Shown here piece by piece: positions 17,094 through 24,998 of a stretch of 64,000 bases of DNA. The stretch comes from Quadrisphaera sp. INWT6 (GTDB lineage Bacteria; Actinomycetota; Actinomycetes; Actinomycetales; Quadrisphaeraceae). The notes beneath the pieces were generated by a model. That model saw only the letters and a list, made by a program, of their open reading frames with translations, was not told where the DNA came from and searched no databases. Location of the stretch: contig NZ_VUOH01000005.1 in assembly GCF_015390235.1 (NCBI RefSeq), positions 186,001-250,000 on the forward strand, read 5' to 3'. Numbering within the stretch: the first letter of the stretch is position 1; the number at the start of each line of letters is the position of its first letter. Made by a program: the position numbers and the translations under genes.

Positions 17094-18325
17094 AGCACGG
17101 CTCCGTCTACCAGCGGCACTCCCGGACTTGCCCACCAGCTGTCGACGGCGAGCGACCAGCGCACCGCTGCCGCGGGTCGTGGGCCTACGCCCTGGAGCAC
17201 GGCCGCGACAGCAACGGCAAGCGCCTTCAAACCACCAAGGGCGGCTTCCCGACCCGCGCAGCGGCGCAGAAGGCGCTGCAGGAGGTCGCCCACGTCCTCA
17301 TGACGGACGTCCACGTGACGGGCGTGACCGTCGCCGACTACCTCTCGACCTGGCTCACCGGAAAGCACGCCCTCCGGCCGAAGACGATGGCGCTCTACGA
17401 AGACGTGATCCGCCACTACCTCGTGCCGGGCCTCGGGACTGTGCGCCTCCTCGACCTGCGCGCCCACCACCTCGACCGCTTCTACGCCGCCACGACGGTC
17501 GGCCGACGCGGCACTCCGCTGAGCCCGAGCACGATCCGCCGCATCCACGCCGTCCTGCGCTCGGCGCTCAACACCGCGGTGAAGCGCAGACTCATCCCCT
17601 ACAACCCGGCCGACCACATCGAGCTCGCCCCGGAGAACCCGAAGCGCCCGCGGCCGTGGACCGCCGACCAGAGCCGTCGCTTCCTGGCCCACGTGAGCGA
17701 CGACCGCCTCAGTGCGCTGTACCGGCTGCTCATCGCCACCGGCATGCGCCGCGGCGAGGCGATCGGGCTGCGGTGGGAGGACGTCGACCTCGACAGCGCG
17801 GTCCTCGTCGTCGTCCAGCAGATCACCGAGGTGCGCGGCCGCTCCGTCGTGGGCGCCCCGAAGACCCGGCGCAGCAGCCGACTCGTCAGCCTCGACAGGG
17901 CGACCGTCGCAGCACTCCGCCACCACGCGGCGCGCCAAGCCGAGGAACAACGCGTCTGGGGCGATGCCTGGGAGGGCACGGGACTCGTCTTCACCCGCGA
18001 GAACGGGTCGGCGCTACGGCCGGAGTTCGTCACCCGCCGCTTCCAGGCCCTCGCGGAGCAGGCGGGTCTGCCCGTCATCCGTCTCCACGACCTCCGCCAC
18101 ACGAGTGCCAGCCTCGCCCTGCGGGCCGGCGTCCCGCTCAAGGTGGTCTCCGAGCGGCTCGGTCACTCGCAGACGGCGATCACCGCGGACCTCTACACGC
18201 ACGTCGAGGAGCAGGTCTCCCGCGATGCCGCACGCCGCATCGCTGGCGTCCTCGACTCCCCCGGCGCGCCACCGAGGCCGCCTGGCACGGGACCACCGGA
18301 TCCTGATGCGCCCAGCAGTTCCTAG
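17090..18325 (+). CDS. int: Tyrosine site-specific integrase
   Basis: 411 residues. An N-terminal arm-binding-like region (GSWAYALEHG, then TTKGGFPTRAAAQKAL) precedes a SAM-like core-binding domain (VTVADYLSTWL, then LRPKTMALYEDVIRHYLVPGLG). The catalytic domain has ATGMRRGEAIGLRWEDVD (Arg), LHDLRHTSASLAL (His and Arg), ERLGHSQTAITADLYTHV (His and the nucleophilic Tyr). It is apparently intact. The gene ends 120 bases from the 3' end of a tRNA-Arg gene, the usual attachment target for this class. It probably drove integration of an element extending leftward, whose far end I could not locate. Confidence 0.93.
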   Translation: MKHGSVYQRHSRTCPPAVDGERPAHRCRGSWAYALEHGRDSNGKRLQTTKGGFPTRAAAQKALQEVAHVLMTDVHVTGVTVADYLSTWLTGKHALRPKTMALYEDVIRHYLVPGLGTVRLLDLRAHHLDRFYAATTVGRRGTPLSPSTIRRIHAVLRSALNTAVKRRLIPYNPADHIELAPENPKRPRPWTADQSRRFLAHVSDDRLSALYRLLIATGMRRGEAIGLRWEDVDLDSAVLVVVQQITEVRGRSVVGAPKTRRSSRLVSLDRATVAALRHHAARQAEEQRVWGDAWEGTGLVFTRENGSALRPEFVTRRFQALAEQAGLPVIRLHDLRHTSASLALRAGVPLKVVSERLGHSQTAITADLYTHVEEQVSRDAARRIAGVLDSPGAPPRPPGTGPPDPDAPSSS

Positions 18326-18383
18326 CCCGTTCCTAGCGCGGAGGCCCCGAACAGCATGACCAGCCGCAACCGACGCCTTCCAC

Positions 18384-18427
18384 GCAGAAGGCCCCCGCCA
18401 GCCTTACGGCTGGTCAGGGGCCTCTGC
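18384..18427. terminator. Strong bidirectional hairpin between integrase and tRNA-Arg
   Basis: GCAGAAGGCCCCCGCCAGCC, loop TTAC, then GGCTGGTCAGGGGCCTCTGC forms a long stem with few mismatches. It lies between the integrase and the tRNA-Arg gene, whose 3' ends converge, so it can terminate both. Confidence 0.75.
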
Positions 18428-18444
18428 GTCGCTGTCTCAACGAG

Positions 18445-18517
18445 CGCGCCCGGCAGGACTCGAACCTGCAACCTTCTGATCCGTAGTCAGATGCTCTATC
18501 CGTTGAGCTACGGGCGC
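18445..18517 (-). tRNA. tRNA-Arg (anticodon ACG)
   Basis: Read on the minus strand, the acceptor GCGCCCG pairs with CGGGCGC. The anticodon stem TCTGA/TCAGA holds the loop CTACGGA, giving anticodon ACG, and the T arm contains GGTTCGAGTCC. Length is 73 nt without CCA. The 3' end points toward the neighbouring tyrosine integrase, consistent with use as an attachment site. Confidence 0.95.
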
Positions 18518-18622
18518 CTGTGGTGCGGGGAAGACACTACCTGAGGCCCGCCGTTCTTGACGAACCGGTACCCCCGACGGGCTCACGTGGCCCTCGGCGG
18601 GCTCCTGGGCGAGGCTCATGAC

Positions 18623-20176
18623 GTGCGACGACGCCCACAGTCCCCGCTGCTCGCGACCGCCTCGGCAGCCCTCGCGTCGGCGCTCCTGCTGGCCAGCTGC
18701 ACCGCCGGCGCTGACGAGCCCACCCCCGCACCCTCGTCGTCGACCTCCGCCCCGGCACCCGGCGACGGCGAGGGCCTGGCGGCCGGGGCGGTCCCCGCGC
18801 AGGCGAGCACCCTCGTGGCCGGCGCCAGCGCCGACCAGCTGGCCGCCGGCGCCAGTGCCGCGCTCTTCACCAGCGCGACCCGGGCCGTGGTGGCCGGCGC
18901 CGACGACGCGCCCGCCCAGCAGCGCGCGGCCGGCGCGGCGGAGCGCCTGGGCGTCCCGGCGCTCGTCACGGGCGACGCCGGAGCGGCCGAGGTGGGGCGC
19001 CTGGGCGCCGAGGTGGTGCCCGTGGGTGAGCAGGCGCAGACCTGGACCAGCGCCGTGGGCCTCTCCCCCGCCGAGGACGCCGAGGAGCTGCTCGCGAGCG
19101 CCGACGCCCAGGGCTCCACCGGTGGGGCGGCGCAGGCCACTCCCACCGCCGTGGTCCTCAGCACCGGGACGCCCGAGGCGGCGCTCGCCGCTGCCACGGC
19201 GCAGGCCGCGGGCGCCGCCGTGGTCACCGTCCCGAGCGGTGACCCGCGCGCCGACGGCGACCTGGTCACCCGGCTCGGCGCGTCCCAGCAGGTTCCCGTG
19301 GTCGCCCTCGGAGACGCCTTCGGACCGGGCGACCGCCTCGACGCCCGCCTCCGCGCCGTCCGCACGGGCGTGCAGGTGCCGGGCCCCGACGGGCTCGGCG
19401 GACAGCTCCCCCTGGCGGGTCGGCGCCTGGTGGCCCTCTACGGCCACCCCGGCACCCCGAGCCTGGGCGTCCTCGGCGAGCAGGACGTCGAGGCGACCCT
19501 GCAGCGCGCCCAGGAGGTGGCCGCCACCTACGACGGCCTCGACGACCGCCCCTCCGCCCCCGCGCTGGAGGTCATCGCCACGGTGGCCAGCAGCAGCCCG
19601 GGTGCCGACGGCGACTACTCGACCGAGGTCCCGGTGGCCGAGCTGGCGCCCCTGGTGCGGGCGGCGCTGGACGACGGCGTGCAGGTGGTGCTCGACCTGC
19701 AGCCCGGGCGGTCGCCGTTCCTGGAGCAGGCCCGCGAGTACGAGGAGCTGCTGGCCCTGCCGGGGGTGGGCCTCGCGCTCGACCCGGAGTGGCGGCTCGC
19801 CCCCGGCCAGCAGCACCTCGCGCAGATCGGGCGGGTCAGCGCCGCCGAGGTCGATGAGACCTCGGCGTGGCTGGCCCAGCTGGTGCGCGACCGGGCGCTG
19901 CCGCAGAAGGTGTTCCTGCTGCACCAGTTCCGGACGTCGATGGTCACCGACCGCGCGTCGCTCGACACCAGCCACGACGAGCTGGCGTTCGTGGTGCACG
20001 CGGACGGTGCGGGAGCGCCGGGCGACAAGCGCGCCACGTACGCGGCGCTGACCGCGGACGCGCCGGCGGGCGTCCAGTGGGGCTGGAAGAACTTCTACGA
20101 CGAGGACTCCCCGACGTCCACCCCCGCGGAGACGGTGGCGGAGCAGCCGGTGCCGGTGTTCGTCAGCTACCAGTGA
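18623..20176 (+). CDS. Lipoprotein with cell-wall-binding-repeat-like domain
   Basis: 517 residues. The signal peptide ends in the lipobox LASC, followed by a proline/serine linker. Residues of about 60-280 repeat the pattern ALFTSATRAVVAGADD, then AERLGVPALVTGD and PTAVVLSTGTPE, similar to type 2 putative cell-wall-binding repeats. The C-terminal 250 residues (LVALYGHPGTPSLGVLG, then LDLQPGRSPFLEQA and FLLHQF) look like a separate globular domain that I cannot name. GTG 18623 gives the best signal peptide; an upstream in-frame start at 18557 would add 22 non-signal residues. It is followed by a strong terminator. Confidence 0.7.
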   Translation: MRRRPQSPLLATASAALASALLLASCTAGADEPTPAPSSSTSAPAPGDGEGLAAGAVPAQASTLVAGASADQLAAGASAALFTSATRAVVAGADDAPAQQRAAGAAERLGVPALVTGDAGAAEVGRLGAEVVPVGEQAQTWTSAVGLSPAEDAEELLASADAQGSTGGAAQATPTAVVLSTGTPEAALAAATAQAAGAAVVTVPSGDPRADGDLVTRLGASQQVPVVALGDAFGPGDRLDARLRAVRTGVQVPGPDGLGGQLPLAGRRLVALYGHPGTPSLGVLGEQDVEATLQRAQEVAATYDGLDDRPSAPALEVIATVASSSPGADGDYSTEVPVAELAPLVRAALDDGVQVVLDLQPGRSPFLEQAREYEELLALPGVGLALDPEWRLAPGQQHLAQIGRVSAAEVDETSAWLAQLVRDRALPQKVFLLHQFRTSMVTDRASLDTSHDELAFVVHADGAGAPGDKRATYAALTADAPAGVQWGWKNFYDEDSPTSTPAETVAEQPVPVFVSYQ

Positions 20177-20182
20177 CGCGCT

Positions 20183-20212
20183 GAGGGCCCCGGTCTGGTG
20201 ACCGGGGCCCTC
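20183..20212. terminator. Perfect hairpin terminator
   Basis: GAGGGCCCCGGTC, loop TGGT, GACCGGGGCCCTC is a perfect 13-bp stem. It sits six bases after the lipoprotein stop and next to the 3' end of tRNA-Ser on the other strand, so it may serve both. Confidence 0.8.
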
Positions 20213-20217
20213 GAGGG

Positions 20218-20308
20218 CGGAGGTGGCGGGATTTGAACCCGCGATGGGCTTTAACACCCAAACCCGCTTAGCAGGCGGGCGCCATAGACCGGACTAGGCG
20301 ACACCTCC
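20218..20308 (-). tRNA. tRNA-Ser (anticodon GCT)
   Basis: On the minus strand, the acceptor GGAGGTG pairs with CACCTCC. The anticodon arm CCCGC-CTGCTAA-GCGGG gives anticodon GCT. A long variable arm (class II) and GGTTCAAATCC T arm are present. Length is 91 nt without CCA. Confidence 0.95.
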
Positions 20309-20597
20309 TCGCTGCACAGCGGCGCGGAGCCGGCTTCCGCCGGCGCAGCGCACCCGTGAGCGCGGAGCCACCCTACGCTGTCTGCGTCGCTCGCGTGCGC
20401 CGATCCCCAGGTCGACGTGTTCCACTGGCCGCCGGGAGCGGCGACGGGCCGCGCGGGTCGACCGACCTGCCACACCGCAGACGGAGGTCGACGAGCTGGA
20501 CGGGACCACGGGCGCGCACGCGGCGGAGGGCCGCGAGCGCCACGACGGCGGCACCGGAGACGGGCGGGGCGGCTTCGGCCGCGCTGCCGGCTGGACG

Positions 20598-22046
20598 GTG
20601 CTCGGCACCGCCGTGCCCGGCAGCGGCCTGCTCAACGCCGGCCGGCGCTGGTCGGGGCTGCTGGTGCTGCTCGTCTTCCTCGCGGCGCTGGGGGCCGCTG
20701 TCGTGCTGTGGGCCTCCGGGCGCGCGGTCGAGACGGCCCTGCAGTGGGCCGTCGACCCGTCGGTGGTGCTCGGCGCCGCCGTCGCCGTCGGGGCCGTCGG
20801 CCTGGCCTGGTGCGCCGTCGTGGTCACCACGCACCTGGCGCAGCGCCGCCACCGCGGGGTGCGCGGGCACCGGCTGGCGTCCTCGCTCCTGGTGGTCGTG
20901 CTGGCGGCCCTGGTGGTGGCCCCCGCGGCCACGGGCGTGCGCTACGCCCTCGCGCAGCACTCCCTGCTGGTCAACGTCTTCGGCGGCGACGCGACCACCA
21001 ACGCCGACCTCACCGCCGCGGACGACGACGAGGACCCCTGGAAGGGTGTCCCCCGGGTCAACGTGCTGCTCGTGGGAGCGGACTCGAGCCAGGGCCACAT
21101 CGGCACCCGGCCCGACACGATGATGGTCGCCAGCATCAACACGAGCACCGGAGACACCGTCGTCTTCGGGCTGCCGCGCCAGCTGTCCGACGTCCCCTTC
21201 CCCGAGGGCACGGCGGCAGCGGAGCTGTGGCCGGAGGCCTGCGCGGCCAACGGCACCGGCGGCTGCTGGCTGAACGCCACCTACCTGTTCGGCGTGCAGC
21301 ACCCCGAGCTGTTCCCCGGCGCCAAGGACCCGGGCCTGGCCGCCACCCGCCAGGCCGCGAGCGCCGTCGTCGACCTGCCGATCCAGTACACGGCGATGGT
21401 CAACCTCGACGGGTTCGAGGACCTCATCGACGCGATGGGCGGCATCCGCCTGACGGTCGAGCGGCGGATCCCGATCGGCGGCGGTGAGCGCCTCAGCAGC
21501 ACCGGCCGGGTCGTCGGCACCTACCCGGTGACGGGGTACGTCGAGCCCGGCGTCGACCAGCTGCTCGACGGCTACCACGCGGAGTGGTACGCCCGGTCGC
21601 GCTGGCAGTCCGACAACAACGACCGCATGAACCGGCAGCGCTGCCTGGTGAACGCCGCGGTCAAGCAGTACAGCGTCTTCGACCTGGCGCGGGCCTTCCC
21701 GCAGCTGGCCGCCTCCGCCGAGCAGGACGTCAGCACCGACATCCCGGCCGGCAGGCTCAGCGCCTTCGTCGAGCTGGGGCAGAAGGTCAAGGAGGCGCCG
21801 CTGCGCACCCTGTCCTTCAACGAGCCGCTCATCAGCACGGGCTCGCCCGACTACGACCAGATCCACGCCCTCGTGCAGGCGGCCCTGGTGCCGCCCGCCC
21901 CCGCGCCGTCCTCCCCCAGCCCGAGCCCGGCGACGGCGACGCCGTCGCCGAGCCCGACCGACGAGCCGACCGGTGGGGCGACCCCGTCGCCCACGGAGTC
22001 GGTGCCGAGCGGCGAGGCCGTCGCCGCCGACAGCGTCTGCCCTTGA
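20598..22046 (+). CDS. LCP-family wall polymer ligase, paralogue 1
   Basis: 482 residues from GTG 20598. Three or four hydrophobic helices precede an extracellular LytR-CpsA-Psr domain. LCP hallmarks are present: VNVLLVGADSSQGHIGTRPDTMMVASI, LPRQLSDVPFP, and YARSRWQSDNNDRMNRQRCLV, with the arginines and aspartates that bind the polyprenyl diphosphate. LCP enzymes attach teichoic-acid-like or glycan polymers to peptidoglycan. The tail is a Pro/Ser/Thr linker. A protein-like frame continues upstream of GTG 20598 without an ATG or GTG; CTG 20496 has GGAGG eight bases before it. It is a close paralogue of the next gene. Confidence 0.88.
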   Translation: MLGTAVPGSGLLNAGRRWSGLLVLLVFLAALGAAVVLWASGRAVETALQWAVDPSVVLGAAVAVGAVGLAWCAVVVTTHLAQRRHRGVRGHRLASSLLVVVLAALVVAPAATGVRYALAQHSLLVNVFGGDATTNADLTAADDDEDPWKGVPRVNVLLVGADSSQGHIGTRPDTMMVASINTSTGDTVVFGLPRQLSDVPFPEGTAAAELWPEACAANGTGGCWLNATYLFGVQHPELFPGAKDPGLAATRQAASAVVDLPIQYTAMVNLDGFEDLIDAMGGIRLTVERRIPIGGGERLSSTGRVVGTYPVTGYVEPGVDQLLDGYHAEWYARSRWQSDNNDRMNRQRCLVNAAVKQYSVFDLARAFPQLAASAEQDVSTDIPAGRLSAFVELGQKVKEAPLRTLSFNEPLISTGSPDYDQIHALVQAALVPPAPAPSSPSPSPATATPSPSPTDEPTGGATPSPTESVPSGEAVAADSVCP

Positions 22047-22186
22047 GGCCCCTCCACCACCGCCCGCACTACCACACGGGTCTCCCCCGGCGCGTCAGGT
22101 GCCGAAACCGGCGTGGCCGGGGATCTCCGGTGGTGTGATGGCACTCCGCCGTGCGCGTCCGAGTCGCACGGGCTCGAAGGGGTGCT

Positions 22187-23911
22187 GTGACCGTGACGGA
22201 ACCGGGGAGCTACCCGCGTCGGCGCGACGTGCGCGACGCCCGCACCTCGCCGGGCGGGCGCCCCGCGCGCCCCGCCGCCGCTGACGCCCCCCGGGGCGCG
22301 ACCGCCACCGCCGTGCGCACGCCCGCGCCCCGCCGGCCCGTCGACGGCGCCGAGGGCACCGGCACCACCCGGGGCCCGGCCGCCGGTCCGACGGAGGGCG
22401 CAGGAGACGTGAGCCTGATCCACGCCGGTGACGACCCGCGCGGCCGCCACGCCAGCGGCGCGGGCGAGGGCTTCACCCGCCTGGTGCTGCTGACCGTCCT
22501 CGGCGCAGCCGTGCCCGGCACCGGCCTCATCGCGGCAGGACGGCGCGTGTCGGGCTGGCTCGTGCTGCTGCCCGTGCTGGCCGCGGTCGGGGCGCTGCTC
22601 GCCGTCGTCGGCACCGGCCGGCTCGTGCCGCTGGCGCAGCGGGTGGTCTTCGACCCCCAGGCGATGCTCGTGGTCGCCGTCGGCGCGCTGGCGCTCGCGG
22701 CGGTGTGGGCGCTCGTCATCGTCACGAGCCACGCGAGCCTGCGCTCGGAGGTGACCCGCGGCGGCCTGACCCGCGCCCAGCGCCTGGCGTCCCTGCTGCT
22801 GGTGACCGCGCTGGTGGCCGTCGTCGCCGCGCCCTCGGCCACGGCCGCCCGCTACGCGATGGCCAACCGCTCCCTGCTGATGAACGTCTTCGGCCACGAC
22901 TCCGACGGCGGGACCGGCCCCAACACCGCCGCCGCGGACCCGTGGGCGGACGTGCCCCGCGTCAACGTGCTGCTGCTGGGCGCCGACACCGGCTCCGACC
23001 GCGTGGGCACCCGCCCCGACACGATCATCGTGGCGAGCATCGACACGAAGACCGGCAGCAGCACCCTGCTGAGCCTGCCCCGCCAGCTCGAGGACGTGCC
23101 CTTCCCCGAGGGCAGCAAGGCCCAGGCCCTGTGGCCGACGGCGTGCAAGGAGGACGGCACCGGCGGCTGCATGCTCAACGCCGTCTACCTCTTCGGCAGC
23201 CTCCACCCGGACCTGTTCGGCGGCACCGCGAACGGCAACGACCCCGGCATCGAGGCCACCAAGCAGGCCGTGGCCGAGGCCACCGGGCTGCCGATCTCCT
23301 ACGAGGTCAAGGTCGACCTCGAGGGCTTCCAGCAGCTGGTCGACGCGATGGGCGGCATCACCCTCAACGTGCCCCGCGACATCCCCATCGGCGGCGGCAC
23401 CAACCTCGAGACCGGCGGCAAGTACAAGATCACCGGGTGGATCGAGGAGGGCCCGGACCAGAAGCTGGACGGGTACCACGCGCTGTGGTTCGCCCGCTCG
23501 CGCGAGGGCTCCGACAACGACGACCGCATGCGCCGCCAGCAGTGCGTGATCTCGGCCGCGGTGCAGCAGTACGACGTCGCCCAGCTCGCCGCGAAGTTCC
23601 CCGCCCTGGCGAGCGCTGCCGAGCAGAACATCCAGACGGACATCCCCTACGGCGAGCTCAGCGCCTTCGTGGACCTGGGCCAGCGCGTCAAGGGCGGCGA
23701 CCTGCGGGCGCTGTCCTTCACCAAGGACAACATCTCCACCGGGAACCCGGACTACGCGGCGCTGCGCCAGCTCGTGGCCGACGCCATCGCCCCGGCGCCG
23801 GCCGCCACCGCGGCGGTCACCGCGACCACCTCGGTGACCCCGGCGCCCGCGCCGAGCCCCAGCGCCACGGCCAGCGCCGACCAGGCGGTCGACCCGACCA
23901 CCACCTGCTGA
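22187..23911 (+). CDS. LCP-family wall polymer ligase, paralogue 2
   Basis: 574 residues. A basic, Ala/Pro-rich cytoplasmic N-terminus of about 90 residues is followed by four hydrophobic helices. An LCP domain comes next (VNVLLLGADTGSDRVGTRPDTIIVASI, LPRQLEDVPFP, FARSREGSDNDDRMRRQQCV). The membrane part and the catalytic part are parallel to the preceding gene throughout, so the pair arose by tandem duplication. GTG 22187 is preceded by GAAGGGG at good spacing. It likely ligates glycopolymers to the wall. A strong hairpin terminator follows at once. Confidence 0.9.
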   Translation: MTVTEPGSYPRRRDVRDARTSPGGRPARPAAADAPRGATATAVRTPAPRRPVDGAEGTGTTRGPAAGPTEGAGDVSLIHAGDDPRGRHASGAGEGFTRLVLLTVLGAAVPGTGLIAAGRRVSGWLVLLPVLAAVGALLAVVGTGRLVPLAQRVVFDPQAMLVVAVGALALAAVWALVIVTSHASLRSEVTRGGLTRAQRLASLLLVTALVAVVAAPSATAARYAMANRSLLMNVFGHDSDGGTGPNTAAADPWADVPRVNVLLLGADTGSDRVGTRPDTIIVASIDTKTGSSTLLSLPRQLEDVPFPEGSKAQALWPTACKEDGTGGCMLNAVYLFGSLHPDLFGGTANGNDPGIEATKQAVAEATGLPISYEVKVDLEGFQQLVDAMGGITLNVPRDIPIGGGTNLETGGKYKITGWIEEGPDQKLDGYHALWFARSREGSDNDDRMRRQQCVISAAVQQYDVAQLAAKFPALASAAEQNIQTDIPYGELSAFVDLGQRVKGGDLRALSFTKDNISTGNPDYAALRQLVADAIAPAPAATAAVTATTSVTPAPAPSPSATASADQAVDPTTTC

Positions 23912-23924
23912 CCGCCACCGCCCG

Positions 23925-23963
23925 CGCGAGGCCCGCACCCCACCACGGGGTGCGGGCCTCGCG
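23925..23963. terminator. Perfect 17-bp hairpin terminator after LCP pair
   Basis: CGCGAGGCCCGCACCCC (23925-23941) pairs perfectly with GGGGTGCGGGCCTCGCG (23947-23963) around a five-base loop, 13 bases after the second LCP stop. Confidence 0.85.
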
Positions 23964-24007
23964 GCGTCCGGCCGCATGTTCCTGACCCGCCGGGGTACGG
24001 GTGGATC

Positions 24008-24571
24008 ATGACCACGCAGCTGCAGGGACGGAAGATCGCCGTGCTCGCCACCGACGGCGTCGAGCAGGTCGAGCTCACCGAGCCCGTGAAGGCCGTCAAG
24101 GAGGCGGGGGCCGAGGTCGTCCTCGTGTCCCTGGAGGCCGGCACCATCCAGGCCTACGAGAACGACGTCGAGCCGAAGGACACCTTCGACGTCGACGCGG
24201 TGGTCGGCGACGTCGACCCCGCCGACTTCGACGGGCTGATCCTGCCCGGCGGCACCACCAACCCCGACGCCCTGAGGGTGGACGAGGGGGCCGTCGCCTT
24301 CGCGAAGGCGTTCGTCGACGCCGGCAAGCCCGTGGGCGTCATCTGCCACGGCCCCTGGACGCTGGTGACCGCCGGCGTCGTCCGCGGGCGCACCCTCACG
24401 TCGTGGCCGAGCCTGCGCACCGACCTGGAGAACGCCGGGGCCACCTGGGTCGACCAGGAGGTCGTGGTCGACGGCGGCATCGTCTCCAGCCGCAACCCCG
24501 ACGACATCCCCGCGTTCTGCGCGGCCGTGGTCGAGCAGTTCGCCGCGGCGACCGCCCGGACGAGCGCGTGA
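24008..24571 (+). CDS. DJ-1/PfpI-family protein (general stress/deglycase type)
   Basis: 187 residues. The fold is recognised from KIAVLATDGVEQVEL (conserved glutamate), LILPGGTTNPD, and the nucleophile elbow GVICHGPWTLV with its cysteine. This matches PfpI/YhbO-like stress proteins, which have been described as proteases, chaperones or glyoxalase/deglycases. The gene is followed by a DUF6480 gene with an overlapping GTGA start. The exact activity cannot be told from sequence. Confidence 0.88.
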   Translation: MTTQLQGRKIAVLATDGVEQVELTEPVKAVKEAGAEVVLVSLEAGTIQAYENDVEPKDTFDVDAVVGDVDPADFDGLILPGGTTNPDALRVDEGAVAFAKAFVDAGKPVGVICHGPWTLVTAGVVRGRTLTSWPSLRTDLENAGATWVDQEVVVDGGIVSSRNPDDIPAFCAAVVEQFAAATARTSA

Positions 24572-24885
24572 GCACCCCCCTGGGGGGCGGCCCCGGCGCG
24601 CCGATGGGCGAGGGGCCCGACGGCGCCCGCGGCGACCGGGGAGCCGACCGCGAGCGCCCGGGCAGCGCCAGCGAGGTCCCCGACCCGGACCCGGCGACCA
24701 CCCCCGGCCTGGAGCCGGGCGGCGGCGTCGCTCCCGGCGACACCCCGCCCTCGGAGGCCGGGACGTCGGGCCTGTCGGCCCCGGAGCCGAAGGTGCCTGG
24801 GCGGCGCCTGAACCTCGTGATCCCGATCGTGCTGGTGGTCCTCGTCGTGGCGGCGGCGCTGGCGTTCTTCGCGGCTCGCCTCTAG
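24568..24885 (+). CDS. DUF6480-family small membrane protein
   Basis: 105 residues. A poorly structured N-terminus leads into PDPDPATTPGLEPGGGVAPG and the TSGLSAPEP stretch, the hallmark of DUF6480 proteins, and then one C-terminal membrane helix (LVIPIVLVVLVVAAALAFFA). GTG 24568 overlaps the stop of the DJ-1/PfpI gene, so the two are co-translated. DUF6480 is common in actinobacteria and has no known role. The window version has an additional 40-residue N-terminal extension before the core motif. Confidence 0.85.
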   Translation: MSTPLGGGPGAPMGEGPDGARGDRGADRERPGSASEVPDPDPATTPGLEPGGGVAPGDTPPSEAGTSGLSAPEPKVPGRRLNLVIPIVLVVLVVAAALAFFAARL

Positions 24886-24998
24886 TCCGGGGGCCGCTCA
24901 GGGGAGGTCCGGCCCGGTGCGCCGGCTGCGACCTCCCCGGGCGCACCGATCTCCCCAGCGCTGTGACAGGGGCGGGCGCGGTGTGGTGGGGTTGCGGC

